Source: Paraburkholderia elongata
GTDB taxonomy: Bacteria; Pseudomonadota; Gammaproteobacteria; Burkholderiales; Burkholderiaceae
Reading direction: 5' to 3'
Assembly (NCBI RefSeq): GCF_013177735.1
Contig: NZ_WOEZ01000036.1
Location: forward strand, 62,001-126,000
Length of the DNA stretch: 64,000 bases
Part shown: positions 38,552 through 47,490 of the stretch, in pieces
Numbering within the stretch: position 1 is the stretch's first letter
Layout of the letters: each line of letters begins with the position of its first letter
Notes under the pieces: generated by a model
The model's database searches: none
Seen by the model: only the letters and a program-made list of their open reading frames with translations
What the model was told of the DNA's origin: nothing
Made by a program: the position numbers and the translations under genes

Positions 38552-39715
38552 ATGAGCACGCCCCGCAGGAAGTCCCCCGCCCCAAACGAAGTCCACCGCC
38601 CGGAAGGAAGTCCCATTGGGGGATTGGGGGATTGGCGGACGACGCACAATAAATCCGCCTCTACCGGCGCAGCACGCGCCGCGACCGCTGTCGAGGCCAC
38701 CGTCGACCTGCTCTACCGCGCGCCGCTCTGGCTGCCGAACCGGCATGTGCAGACCATCGTCCCTGCGCTGTTCGCGCGGCGTCCGGCAATCACGTTCCGG
38801 CGCGAGCGCTGGGATACGCCGGATGGCGACTTCATCGATCTCGATTGGGTAGTGCATGACGGCGGCAAACCCACCTCTGCGCTCGCCTCCCCGTCTCACC
38901 TTCCCGCAAGCGACGCTCCGCTTTTCGTCCTGTTTCACGGTCTCGAAGGCGGTTCCACGTCGCACTATGCCGCCGCGTTGATGGCGGCCGCCCGCGAGTA
39001 CGGCTGGCACGGCGTCGTGCCGCACTTTCGCAGTTGCAGCGGACCGCTGAATTTGTTGCCGCGTTTTTATCATCTCGCCGACAGCAACGAAGTCGACTGG
39101 ATCCTGCGCCGCCTGCGCGCCACGCACCGCGGGCCGATCGTGGCGGCGGGCGTGTCGCTCGGCGGCAATGTGCTGCTGCGCTGGCTCGGCGAACGGCGTG
39201 AAGATGCGTCGCCGGTGCTCTCGGCCGCCGCGGCGATTTCGACGCCGATAGATGTGCATGCCGGCGGCCGTGCGTTATCGCAGGGCTTCGGCATGGTCTA
39301 CACGCGCAGTTTCCTCAAGACGCTGAAGCAGAAAGCCGAACAGAAGCTCGCGCAATTTCCGGGGCTGTTCGACCGCGACGCGATGCTGGCGAGCCGCACG
39401 ATGTACGACTTCGACAACGTCGTGACGGCGCCGCTGCACGGCTTTCGCGATACCGACGACTACTGGAGCAGCGCGACCACGCGGCCGTTGCTGCCTGGCA
39501 TTGTCGTGCCGACACTCGTGCTGAACGCGCGCAACGATCCGTTCTTACCGGCCGAAGCGTTACCGGCGCAGCATGAGGTGTCGGCATTCGTAGAGCTCGA
39601 TCAACCCCGCCACGGCGGCCACGCCGGCTTTATGACCGGACCCTTCCCGGGCCGCCTCGACTGGTTGTCGCGGCGCGTGCTCGGTTACCTGGAGCGGTAC
39701 GTCGATCATGGATGA
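38552..39715 (+). CDS. YheT-family alpha/beta hydrolase
   Basis: An alpha/beta hydrolase of 387 residues similar to E. coli YheT. It has the oxyanion region LFHGLEGGSTSHYA, the nucleophile elbow GVSLGGNVLLRW, the acid residue in NARNDPFLPAEA, and the His in HGGHAGFMTG. The natural ester substrate is not known. The N-terminal 45 residues are poorly conserved in appearance and contain a Gly/Trp-rich stretch; a later start is possible. The next gene overlaps its end by 8 bp. Confidence 0.88.
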   Translation: MSTPRRKSPAPNEVHRPEGSPIGGLGDWRTTHNKSASTGAARAATAVEATVDLLYRAPLWLPNRHVQTIVPALFARRPAITFRRERWDTPDGDFIDLDWVVHDGGKPTSALASPSHLPASDAPLFVLFHGLEGGSTSHYAAALMAAAREYGWHGVVPHFRSCSGPLNLLPRFYHLADSNEVDWILRRLRATHRGPIVAAGVSLGGNVLLRWLGERREDASPVLSAAAAISTPIDVHAGGRALSQGFGMVYTRSFLKTLKQKAEQKLAQFPGLFDRDAMLASRTMYDFDNVVTAPLHGFRDTDDYWSSATTRPLLPGIVVPTLVLNARNDPFLPAEALPAQHEVSAFVELDQPRHGGHAGFMTGPFPGRLDWLSRRVLGYLERYVDHG

Positions 39716-40286
39716 AATCGTCAAGCAGGCTTTGGCCAAATGGCCGAACGTGCCGAGTTGCACGGGATGGTTGATGCTGGACCGGCGCGGCAACTGGCGT
39801 ATGCGGGATGAAGCCGCTCAGGCCAGCGGTGCGCCCGGTACGCCGATTCGGCATGAGGCGTTGCTCGGATTTATCAATCGGAATTACGACGCCGACGACC
39901 GCGGGCAGTGGTTTTTCCAGAATGGGCCGCAGCGGGTGTATATCGAGTTGGGTTATACGCCGTGGGTGGTGAGGTTGTCAGCCGATACCGATGCCGCTGG
40001 CGCGCTTTCTTTGACTGACCAGGCCGGTGGGGCTTTCGAGCCTTCGGCTGTGTTTGTCGACGATGAAGGTGGGATTCTGTTTGTCGATGGCTCCGCGCCA
40101 CCGAGAGTCGCCGTTTTGCACGATCACGACCTCGAGGTTTTTTCTGATCACGCAGCGTTGGGCGATGACTCGATGAGCGGGGAGCTTCGCTGGAACAATG
40201 GCGTTGTTTTGCCCTTGCAGGGCGTGCAGCGACATGACGTTGCCGCGCGGTTCGGGTTTGTCGATAGTCCGGCGGCAAGTGCTTAG
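39708..40286 (+). CDS. Conserved protein of unknown function (DUF2946-neighbour type)
   Basis: A protein of 192 residues overlapping the hydrolase gene by 8 bp, so it is probably translationally coupled. The sequence has a conserved N-terminal half (EIVKQALAKWPNVPSCTGWL, RGNWRMRDEAAQ, INRNYDADDRGQWFFQNGPQ, VYIELGYTPWVVRL) and a beta-rich C-terminal half. I recall this as a small proteobacterial DUF family, but cannot name its number with confidence. No signal peptide or catalytic motif is visible. Confidence 0.8.
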   Translation: MDEIVKQALAKWPNVPSCTGWLMLDRRGNWRMRDEAAQASGAPGTPIRHEALLGFINRNYDADDRGQWFFQNGPQRVYIELGYTPWVVRLSADTDAAGALSLTDQAGGAFEPSAVFVDDEGGILFVDGSAPPRVAVLHDHDLEVFSDHAALGDDSMSGELRWNNGVVLPLQGVQRHDVAARFGFVDSPAASA

Positions 40287-40359
40287 GTCGTTTGCCTGCT
40301 TACCGCCTGGCTCCTTTGCACAGGCCACGTTCTGGTCAGAGAGCGAAGACCGCAAACCA

Positions 40360-42075
40360 CTAACTCTTCTCGTCGAGCCGTTCCTCTTTATAGAGGCGCT
40401 CCATCTCATGTAACCGGGCATCGACGGTAGCGAGATCGTAGTATCCGATCGCCTTCAGATTCCGCGCTTCCTTCAGTTGCCGGATGGCCGACGGCCAAGC
40501 CCCTTCGAGGGCGAATTTTTCGGCCAACGCCCGATGCTGCGTCAACGCGTCGCCACTGCCAGCGCTTGCCTGCGCGAGATACATCCACCAGGCAGGCTGA
40601 TCGGGTTGTGCACGCGTTTCCTTCAGGGCCAAAGCCTGCGCGTCGGCAAATCGCTTCAAAGTCAGCGAGGTCTGGATATGCATGTCGATCGCGGCGTTCG
40701 ACTGCGGCCAGCGCTTCTGCGCAAACTCGGCCAGACGAGCCGCCTCGTCATTATGCCCGGCGCGGCGCGCGATGTCGGCCGTCAGCACATCGAGACTCGG
40801 CGAACTGCGCATGGGCTCGCCTTCACCGCGTTCGCCGGCTGTAAACGCCGCGCGCGACGAAGCCAGTGACACCACCGCATCGTCGTAACGCTCGAGCAGC
40901 ATCTGCCCATATGCAATCCCGTACCAGTTCGCAGCGATGTTCACCGCGGTACGGTCCTCGATTTCGGAGCGTAGGCGCGAAATCTCATCAGCGTATTCAC
41001 TGCGCGAGCGGTCCTGCAGCAAGCGCGCCCGCGCCCGCACAAAACCATATTCGGACGTCTGATGCGGCTGCCGGTAAGGCGCGCGACGCGCACGGTCTGC
41101 CATGTCGGCAATCCGTTCGCCAGTCAGCGGGTGGGTGCGTGCGTAGGCCGGCACGCCCGTTTCGCTCATTGCCGCGCGATCGAGGCGGCCGAAAAACGTC
41201 GTCATCGCATAAGGGTCGTAGCCGGCACCGGCCAACAGCAGAAAGCCGACGCGGTCTGCTTCATGCTCGGCGGAGCGCGAGAAACGCAACTGGTTATCGA
41301 CCGCATAAGCCTGTCCGCCAATCGCAATTGCGCTGCCGAGGTCGCCGCTGTGCGCGAGCACGCCCGCCAGAATGCCGAACAACAGGCCGGCGAGCGCGGC
41401 ATAAGAACTGCGTTCGCCGGTGGTAATCATCCGCGAGATGTGCCGCTGCAAGACGTGCCCCATTTCGTGGCCAAGCACGGAGGCGAGTTCGGACTCGGTT
41501 TGCGTTGTCACGATCAAACCGGTGTTCACGCCGATAAAACCGCCCGGCAGCGAGAAGGCGTTGATCTGCGTGTCGCGGACCGCGAACAGCTCGAAGTCCG
41601 GACGATAGCCGCCGATGTATAGCGCGCTCGCCGCCGCGGCAAGTTTCGCGGCGACCGAGTTCAGGTAGTCGCGCACCAGCCAGTCGTCGAGATAGTCGGG
41701 GTCGCGGCGCAACTCGCGCATCACGCGCTCGCCAAGCTTGCGCTCGGCTTGTGGCGTCAACGAGCCGGAGCCGCCGTTGCCGAGGTCGGGCAGTTGCTGC
41801 GTGACGATCGGGGCACGCCAACTGGTGGTCGCGCCACTATTGCCGGAGAAGCGGCTCTGCGCACCGCCATAGACGCCGAATACGCCTTGGGCGATGTCAG
41901 GCGGCACGATGGGATCGGCGAAAGTTTCGACTGAGCCGCTTACCAACGGCGGTTCCGCGGGCTGCACGTTGAGCGCGAGGTTCGTGCCTGGAGCGGCGCG
42001 CGATTGCGCAAACGCACCCGGCGGCGCCGCGAGCGCGACAGACAACAACGCAGCAAGAAACCGTTTCGAACGCAT
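40360..42075 (-). CDS. bepA: M48 metalloprotease with TPR region (BepA-like)
   Basis: A periplasmic zinc protease of 571 residues. The start MRSKRFLAAL gives a signal peptide ending near AFAQS. The catalytic HEMGH lies at residues 203-207 and the third ligand Glu is in SAEHEADRVG. The C-terminal half is helical and TPR-like. In E. coli, BepA degrades or helps assemble LptD at the BAM complex in the outer membrane; the same role is likely. It is divergent from moaC. Confidence 0.9.
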   Translation of the reverse strand: MRSKRFLAALLSVALAAPPGAFAQSRAAPGTNLALNVQPAEPPLVSGSVETFADPIVPPDIAQGVFGVYGGAQSRFSGNSGATTSWRAPIVTQQLPDLGNGGSGSLTPQAERKLGERVMRELRRDPDYLDDWLVRDYLNSVAAKLAAAASALYIGGYRPDFELFAVRDTQINAFSLPGGFIGVNTGLIVTTQTESELASVLGHEMGHVLQRHISRMITTGERSSYAALAGLLFGILAGVLAHSGDLGSAIAIGGQAYAVDNQLRFSRSAEHEADRVGFLLLAGAGYDPYAMTTFFGRLDRAAMSETGVPAYARTHPLTGERIADMADRARRAPYRQPHQTSEYGFVRARARLLQDRSRSEYADEISRLRSEIEDRTAVNIAANWYGIAYGQMLLERYDDAVVSLASSRAAFTAGERGEGEPMRSSPSLDVLTADIARRAGHNDEAARLAEFAQKRWPQSNAAIDMHIQTSLTLKRFADAQALALKETRAQPDQPAWWMYLAQASAGSGDALTQHRALAEKFALEGAWPSAIRQLKEARNLKAIGYYDLATVDARLHEMERLYKEERLDEKS

Positions 42076-42209
42076 CGCGAGGTCGGTATGACGAAGTCGA
42101 AAAGCGACGCCCGCCGCTCGGACTAAGATAGCGGGCATAGGGCAATTGTAATCATCCCGGCCCGCCCGACCACGCTGCTATGATAGGCGCCCTCTGAAGG
42201 AGCCCAACC

Positions 42210-42689
42210 ATGCCTGAACTCACTCATTTCGACGCCGCCGGCCAGGCGCATATGGTGGACGTCGGCGGCAAGCAGGAGACCAAGCGCATCGCCGTCGCGC
42301 GTGGCTCGATTCGCATGCTGCCGGAGACATACGCGCTGATCCGCGATGGCAATGCCAAGAAGGGCGACGTGATCGGCATCGCGCGCATCGCCGCGATTCA
42401 AGGTTCGAAGCGCACCGCCGATCTGATCCCGCTATGTCATCCGCTCGCGCTGACGCGCGTGAAGGTGGACTTCGATCTCGATGAGACGCTGCCCGGCGTG
42501 CATTGCACGGTGCAGGTGGAGACGCTCGGGCGTACGGGCGTGGAAATGGAAGCGCTGACCGCCGTGCAGGTTGGACTGCTGACGGTGTACGACATGTGCA
42601 AAGCGGTGGATCGCGGGATGACGATCACCGATGTGAAAGTGCTGGAGAAGCACGGCGGGAAGTCGGGGGATTGGGTGGCAGAGAGTTAA
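42210..42689 (+). CDS. moaC: Cyclic pyranopterin monophosphate synthase
   Basis: The enzyme (159 residues) converts the MoaA product to cyclic pyranopterin monophosphate in molybdenum cofactor synthesis. Motifs seen are [12 protein letters not shown] and [13 protein letters not shown], and the active-site Asp/Lys region [21 protein letters not shown]. The ribosome binding site GGAG precedes the ATG. Its last 30 codons are duplicated at 49479-49574, because a genomic island has inserted in the 3' end. The gene here is intact and ends GDWVAES. Confidence 0.96.
   Translation: MPELTHFDAAGQAHMVDVGGKQETKRIAVARGSIRMLPETYALIRDGNAKKGDVIGIARIAAIQGSKRTADLIPLCHPLALTRVKVDFDLDETLPGVHCTVQVETLGRTGVEMEALTAVQVGLLTVYDMCKAVDRGMTITDVKVLEKHGGKSGDWVAES
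42594..42672. other. Island attachment site, left (attL) within the moaC 3' end
   Basis: Bases 42618-42658 are identical over 41 bp to 49506-49546, and the similarity extends on both sides. The left copy lies inside the intact moaC reading frame and is followed 158 bp later by the integrase start. Crossover should be within the 41-bp identity. Confidence 0.88.
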
Positions 42690-42829
42690 ACTATTGTTTT
42701 TACAGTCTTAATTCGACGCTACGCTTGATTCTGCAACGAAGCCATCGCCTGACAGAATCGCTACAAATCTGACTGCTAGCATACGAAAAATCGATCTTGT
42801 CCAAATTCTGTCCAAGTTGGAGACAGGAA

Positions 42830-43807
42830 ATGGCATCAATCCGAAAAAGAGGTAACAAGTGGCAGGCACGCGTTTGCCGTGCGGGATACCCGGCTGAAAC
42901 AAAGTCGTTCAACGTCTGCGCCGATGCAGAACGATGGGCGCGATCCGTCGAAACCGAGATGGATCGTGGGAGTTTCGTCAGTCGCAGTGAAGCTGAAGCG
43001 AACACTCTCGAAGACATCATCGAGCGTTACATCACTGACGTTTGTCCCACAAGGCGTAGCGGTGCGGACGAAATATCGCGGCTTCGGGCTACCTGCCGCA
43101 CCAAACTCGCGAAACTCAGCATGGCCGCGTTGACACCAAAGGCAGTTGCGGCCTATCGGGACGAACGTCTGAAAAAGGTAAAGCCAGCCACGGTAATTCG
43201 AGAACTAGCGTATCTGTCTGCGATCATCAATCATGCACGTCGCGAATTGGACATCAACATTGCGAACCCCGTCGCGTTGATCCGCAAACCGCCGTCACCC
43301 CAAGGTCGAGATCGGGTATTGTCCGCCGACGAAGAAGCCCGACTACTTGCCGCACTGGTTCCGACTGGACGAAGGAACACATGGCTGCTCCCGGCAACAA
43401 TATTGAGCTTGGAAACAGGGATGCGACGTGGCGAACTAGTTGAACTGCGATGGACGAACGTCAATCTCGAAGGCCAGACCGCTCATTTACCGATGACCAA
43501 GAACGGGACAGCACGGACAGTTCCTTTGTCCAAGAAAGCCGTTGCTACCTTGGTCGCCCTTCCACGATCCATCGACGGCAGAGTCATTCCGGTCAAAGGC
43601 AACACGTTGCATGCGGCTTTCAGGAAGGCGTGCAAACGAGCAAGGATCGCCGACTTCCACTGGCACGACCTTCGACATACGGCGATTACGCGACTGGCGC
43701 AGAAGCTACCGAACGTCATCGAACTGGCTGCTGTCTCCGGGCATCGTAGCTTGGCGATGTTGAAGCGGTACTACCATGCAACCGAGTTGGCTCAAAAACT
43801 TGGCTGA
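42830..43807 (+). CDS. int: Tyrosine recombinase (island integrase)
   Basis: A phage-type integrase of 325 residues from MASIRKRGNK; GGAGACAGGA lies just upstream. The N-terminal part has the AP2-like DNA-binding start KRGNKWQARVCRAGY, then a core-binding domain (about residues 60-150). The catalytic domain has Arg199 (ETGMRRGEL), His279 and Arg282 (HDLRHTAI), His305 (SGHRS) and the nucleophile Tyr314 or 315. It sits 140 bp after moaC and is oriented to act at the moaC 3' end. All catalytic residues are present, so the island may still move. Confidence 0.94.
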   Translation: MASIRKRGNKWQARVCRAGYPAETKSFNVCADAERWARSVETEMDRGSFVSRSEAEANTLEDIIERYITDVCPTRRSGADEISRLRATCRTKLAKLSMAALTPKAVAAYRDERLKKVKPATVIRELAYLSAIINHARRELDINIANPVALIRKPPSPQGRDRVLSADEEARLLAALVPTGRRNTWLLPATILSLETGMRRGELVELRWTNVNLEGQTAHLPMTKNGTARTVPLSKKAVATLVALPRSIDGRVIPVKGNTLHAAFRKACKRARIADFHWHDLRHTAITRLAQKLPNVIELAAVSGHRSLAMLKRYYHATELAQKLG

Positions 43808-43833
43808 ATGACAGGAAGATATTGCCGTCGCGG

Positions 43834-43861
43834 GACCCACTACCTGACTTGGCAGTGGGTC
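43834..43861. other. Hairpin between convergent int and PIN genes
   Basis: GACCCACT (43834-43841) pairs with AGTGGGTC (43854-43861) around 12 nt. It lies between the convergent integrase and PIN-domain genes but has no T-run on either side, so it is only a candidate terminator. Confidence 0.35.
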
Positions 43862-43914
43862 GAAACAGCGCTTTCCCGAGATCGACTGGCTACGTGTACA
43901 ACTCGTCCCAGTCT

Positions 43915-44865
43915 TCACCAAGTGCCCAGCGTCCGTTCTAACTTCTTGGCGGACTTCAGCGCACGTTTCCAAACGTCTTCCGCGATGTGGGTTTGGGAAT
44001 TCAACTTTCTCTTGCTCCATCCTTCGTCCCACTCTTCCTGACTGACGATCTTGACCTTGCCCTTTTCGATTTGCCATTCGGTGTACTTGTGCCGGTTGTA
44101 CCAGACCTGCGTCGTCAGCCGGTCCATAGCATCTAACATCTCCGAAAGACTTCTCGGCTCTTGGTCCCATTCCTGCTCCCACATTGCATAGGTAACGCGC
44201 ATCGGGTCGATACGTCGCAAGCACTCGGCCAAGTTGATGAAGTACATTGACTTGATCTTCGAGAAGGAAGCAGCCAAGTCTGCGTGTGGCAGCTTCTGAT
44301 TGCCGTTGACGATACTGAAGTCGTGCTTGTTGTGCGTGACAAATGCGAACCGCTGGCCCGCGCCGCTCATCGTTCGCACACACTCAAAGTACGTTTCGAT
44401 AAGCACAGCGTCAGCCATCGAGTTCTTGTTTTCATGGCATGGAGCCTTTCTATGCAGCGCACGGTCTGCGGCCCGAAGTTTAGCCGTGTCACTCGCTTCG
44501 ATGACGGTGGACGCAGACAGGATCGCAGCGATCCGCGCCAGTATGCTTTCAGCGGCACCACCTAAGATGGGGATGCGGTGATCCAAGTCTGACAGGTAGT
44601 CCAGCACCCGGCCCTTTTGCCGCTTATCGCCGTCAGCCTTGCGAATGGCGCTCTTCACCTGATCGAAGTGACTCGAAAGACTTTTCGCGCTTGATTTGGC
44701 AACCCGGTCGCGATTTTTGTGGAATTCATCGACAACGATGCGTGGTACTAGCAGCGTCACCCGTCCATCCGAAAGCAGACTCTCTAGCAGGTCCAGCAAC
44801 GGCGTCTGCTTCGCATCTGCCGCAAGGTCCAGCCAAACACTGGTGTCGATCAGTACATTAAACAT
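43915..44865 (-). CDS. PIN-domain nuclease, DUF4935-like
   Basis: A protein of 316 residues whose N-terminal 190 residues form a PIN domain, the fold of many toxin and antiviral RNases. The acidic residues are Asp7 (FNVLIDTSVWLDLA), Glu47 (VVDEFHKNR), Asp152/Glu157 (NSMADAVLIETY) and Asp182 (VTHNKHDFS). The C-terminal 120 residues are charged and Trp-rich, of unknown role. It follows the HEPN-type gene by 66 bp on the same strand, so the two probably form an operon. A broken second copy lies at 46718-46845. No antitoxin of a known type is adjacent. Confidence 0.82.
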   Translation of the reverse strand: MFNVLIDTSVWLDLAADAKQTPLLDLLESLLSDGRVTLLVPRIVVDEFHKNRDRVAKSSAKSLSSHFDQVKSAIRKADGDKRQKGRVLDYLSDLDHRIPILGGAAESILARIAAILSASTVIEASDTAKLRAADRALHRKAPCHENKNSMADAVLIETYFECVRTMSGAGQRFAFVTHNKHDFSIVNGNQKLPHADLAASFSKIKSMYFINLAECLRRIDPMRVTYAMWEQEWDQEPRSLSEMLDAMDRLTTQVWYNRHKYTEWQIEKGKVKIVSQEEWDEGWSKRKLNSQTHIAEDVWKRALKSAKKLERTLGTW

Positions 44866-44931
44866 GGGTATAGATCGTTGTTTTCAACGGCGTAGCGCGT
44901 GGGCTTCAAACGCAAGCGACGGCGACCAACA

Positions 44932-45810
44932 CTAGTCGGCGGGGGACATCCGCCCTTGAACAGACAATGCAAACTTGGTTGCGAAGTCCACGGCGAAAGC
45001 TGCGTCGGATATGGTCAACGCCGATGCATCCTGCATGCGTTCCCACTTGTAGTGTCCCCCGATCATACGGTGCATCACGGGTACAACCGATTCGAATCGA
45101 ACAAGCTCACTGATGTTTACAGCCAAGGCGAGCATTATGGTCATGCGCTCGCTCCCGGCGGCGGCATCATCGAGATACCCTTCAAGTTCGCGGGCGAATC
45201 GTATGGCAGCATCGTCGAGCCCCGCAGAAGATGAAGGCGACCAGCGGTGCGACCGACTATAGAGCAGCGCGATTAATTCACCGGTCGCCACTTCAACAGC
45301 TTCTGCGCTGTACCCAAACACTTTTTCGAGATCTTCTTCCTGCAAACTACGCTCGGCGTCCTTCAACCGGTTCCGCACAGCCGTTGATGTCACCAGGTCA
45401 GCCACGGACAGTTCAGAAAACCGAACATCGAAAAAGCGTTTGGCTGCAACGTCGAAAAAATCTCCAACATACCCGAGCAATCGCCGCGAGTCTGCTTTGT
45501 CGGGGATCAGGCCATAGTGTTTGAAATTTACGCGAGCCTTATTTAACTCGATCAACCTTGCGCGGAAGGGAACGTACTTGCTCTCATCTTGGTTCGCTGC
45601 GGCGTCGATGTAGTCCATGCACTTGACGAACTCGTCCGGGATTTTCAGCCCAGAGACCGGTCGATCCTTCATAACTGCACGCAGAAACAATTCGACCGCA
45701 TCTTGCGCTATCGAGACGGCAAGTCCGACGTGAACCCCGGTATTGCGGGAAAGATACCCTTCTGCTTCAGAACACAAGGCGCGACAAAGTACAACTTGGC
45801 CTAACTCCAT
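44932..45810 (-). CDS. HEPN-like protein, putative RNase component paired with PIN
   Basis: A soluble, mostly helical protein of 292 residues with a good ribosome binding site (GAAGGA). It carries the HEPN hallmark R-x4-H as Arg93 to His98 in KARVNFKHYG, after a helix SIAQDAVELFLRAVMKD. HEPN domains with this motif are RNases in many toxin and anti-phage systems. The C-terminal half (about residues 130-290) is helical and unassigned. It precedes the PIN-domain gene by 66 bp. I recognise the family only by motif and general shape; no name is assigned. Confidence 0.72.
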   Translation of the reverse strand: MELGQVVLCRALCSEAEGYLSRNTGVHVGLAVSIAQDAVELFLRAVMKDRPVSGLKIPDEFVKCMDYIDAAANQDESKYVPFRARLIELNKARVNFKHYGLIPDKADSRRLLGYVGDFFDVAAKRFFDVRFSELSVADLVTSTAVRNRLKDAERSLQEEDLEKVFGYSAEAVEVATGELIALLYSRSHRWSPSSSAGLDDAAIRFARELEGYLDDAAAGSERMTIMLALAVNISELVRFESVVPVMHRMIGGHYKWERMQDASALTISDAAFAVDFATKFALSVQGRMSPAD

Positions 45811-45887
45811 ACCTGTCCTTCAAGAAAGCACATCGAAAGGGTACATAGCGTGCGGCGGCACCCGTCATGGCAGACGGCACGCGCTCA

Positions 45888-46025
45888 TCAAGCGCCCGAG
45901 TTGGCGGTTATCGTCAATAGCCGGGCAACCAACGGTGCCACTATCTCAAATCCTCGCAAGTGCGCCAACCATCGCGCCGGGATGCCATCGATGCCGTATT
46001 TGATACCGGCCAGACCGCATTGAAC
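45888..46025 (-). pseudogene. C-terminal fragment of an ADP-ribosylglycohydrolase (copy 2)
   Basis: Only the last roughly 43 codons remain: CGLAGIKYGIDGIPARWLAH and the tail to the stop at 45888. They closely match the end of the longer ADP-ribosylglycohydrolase remnant at 47491-48161. Upstream sequence is unrelated. The catalytic metal-binding parts are lost, so the fragment is not functional. It lies 77 bp upstream of the HEPN gene. Confidence 0.75.
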
Positions 46026-46299
46026 GCATATGGAAGCATGGTTCGCGTGACCGATATGGTCAGGGAACTGTTGCAAAAAAGCGTCATCCTTCCGCCGAAA
46101 AGAGCCTATAAAACGCCGCTTTTCATCGCACACCGCCCCGGTAGCCTTGCAGGACGGGCGCATCGAAAAATTACCGATTTCGCCTAAGTTAAGTAGCGTT
46201 TTCCCGATTTAACAAGTCGGCACAATAGGAAGACAGTATCGGAATGGCAAGTGCAATAGTATGAAGAAATGGGCAAGGTGACGCGACCGGGAGAAGTAA
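46026..46299. other. Island spacer without a recognisable gene
   Basis: About 270 bp of lower-GC DNA between the second ADP-ribosylglycohydrolase fragment and a small plus-strand ORF. Short ORFs exist on both strands but none has a convincing start or composition. I see no repeats or RNA genes. Confidence 0.4.
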
Positions 46300-46458
46300 T
46301 TGGCTGGGCTTTTTACTGTTTTGGTTCGGCTCACCGTCGCGTTTGGTTTCGCGGTGGCCCTGATAACTTCATTCGTGCTGGGCGTTGAGGCGCTGCTGTG
46401 CATGCTGGGCCGTCGAAATGCGCGCCGCCGCAACCTGCGTCGCTATCGGCGCACCTGA
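46300..46458 (+). CDS. Possible small membrane protein with TTG start
   Basis: A 52-residue reading frame beginning at TTG with GGGAGAAG 4 nt upstream; an in-frame TAA directly precedes it, so translation cannot begin earlier. It contains one long hydrophobic stretch (about residues 3-36, including FGFAVALITSFVLGVEALL) and a strongly basic C-terminus (RRNARRRNLRRYRRT). This fits a single-pass inner-membrane protein with the tail inside. Nothing is known of its role; it could also be chance. Confidence 0.4.
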   Translation: MAGLFTVLVRLTVAFGFAVALITSFVLGVEALLCMLGRRNARRRNLRRYRRT

Positions 46459-46571
46459 CCTTCAGATCGAGATGCCGACTCTCAAATAGCCCGGAACGTA
46501 ACAGACGGGGATGCGCCGCGAAAGCGAACCCGTGATTCTCAACGACAGACTTTATGAGCAGCGGTGTCTCG

Positions 46572-46684
46572 TCAGCGGGGCGTGAAGGTGTAACTCGCCG
46601 TCAATTCCGGCCACGGTGTCGGCAGCATCTCACCAACCATGTACAGCCCCCGCCCGAACCTGTTGTAGATGAGCGCGATCCCGA
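46572..46684 (-). pseudogene. Short decayed gene tail in the island
   Basis: On the minus strand a coherent fragment reads FGIALIYNRFGRGLYMVGEM and ends ELTASYTFTPR before a TGA at 46572-46574. It has no start and is in a different frame from the neighbouring PIN remnant. The parent gene is not recognised. Confidence 0.35.
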
Positions 46685-46717
46685 ACAATCGTGAATCAGG
46701 CGGTGTTCCGCAGCGCT

Positions 46718-46845
46718 AAAGTCGTGTTTGTTGTGCGTGACGAAGGCGAACCGTTGCCCCGCGCCGCCCATCGTCCGTACATACTCGAAGTACGTTTCGA
46801 TCAGCACCGCATCGGCCATCGAATTCTTGTCTTTGTCGTGTCCAC
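46718..46845 (-). pseudogene. Remnant of a second PIN-domain (DUF4935-like) gene
   Basis: The minus-strand frame reads KNSMADAVLIETYFEYVRTM and on through QRFAFVTHNKHDFS, nearly identical to residues 148-183 of the intact PIN protein at 43915-44865. Nucleotide similarity spans about 46718-46838 against about 44325-44432. The N-terminal catalytic Asp and Glu regions and the C-terminal domain are missing. It is therefore a truncated duplicate. Confidence 0.85.
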
Positions 46846-46894
46846 GGCCAGTTGCGCAAGTCCTTCAGCGTCCTTCTGGACTGCGTCCCGCGCG

Positions 46895-47407
46895 TTAATC
46901 GTCAATCGGCAGTCCGGCCACCAGCGCTATACCGTTCGCGGCCTGTTCACCGACCGCGTTGGCAACGTCCGTAATTGTGCGAAAGTCCGTAAAGAGCCAA
47001 TATAGCCAAGTATCTTCCTCGACCTTGAAACTCGTATCGCCCACCTGAACGACGGCACTGAGATAGTCCGCCCCGTCCATAAAATTGAAAAGAATTCGAG
47101 CAGTGTCGGATCGACTTCTTACACCTGTAATGCGAATGGTTACTGGCACTCCGTCTCCGTTTTTACTAACTTTTAGTCCGAGGTGCGCTGCTCTCTCGTA
47201 GAACGCATGCATCATCGTGACGCGTATCCATGGCGTCACCAGATACCCGTTTGCGTCAATCCTCGGTGGCTGAATGCTGTTGGCAATCGCATGTTTTGTC
47301 TCGACGCTATCAGCGTGTTGCGCGTCAACGTGAGGAACGGTCGTCATGCAGCCGGCCAGGAGCGTGCATGCGAGTCCTAAAGTACAGGCCAGAAGTCTGC
47401 TTCTCAT
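46895..47407 (-). CDS. Island lipoprotein of unknown function
   Basis: An intact reading frame of 170 residues with a classic lipoprotein signal: the hydrophobic core ends in LLAGC, Cys20. The mature protein has the stretches GYLVTPWIRVTMMHAFYERA, VPVTIRITGVRSRSDTARIL and VQVGDTSFKVEEDTWLYWLF, suggesting a compact alpha/beta domain. I do not recognise a family. It lies between the decayed ADP-ribosylglycohydrolase gene and the PIN remnant, in the place where a HEPN gene would be expected if the module had been duplicated. It may be later cargo. Confidence 0.75.
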   Translation of the reverse strand: MRSRLLACTLGLACTLLAGCMTTVPHVDAQHADSVETKHAIANSIQPPRIDANGYLVTPWIRVTMMHAFYERAAHLGLKVSKNGDGVPVTIRITGVRSRSDTARILFNFMDGADYLSAVVQVGDTSFKVEEDTWLYWLFTDFRTITDVANAVGEQAANGIALVAGLPIDD

Positions 47408-47490
47408 GCCTCAGCCTTTGTAGAGAGCGGTCGGTGTCAATCTATTTACGACCGATGGCCTGTTTTCTTTAGGTGCGGGGTGACCATCAA

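Noticed and set aside
46209..46433. A 74-codon minus-strand ORF in the island
   Set aside because: It is Arg/Ser-rich and opposite a better plus-strand frame with a ribosome binding site and a hydrophobic segment.
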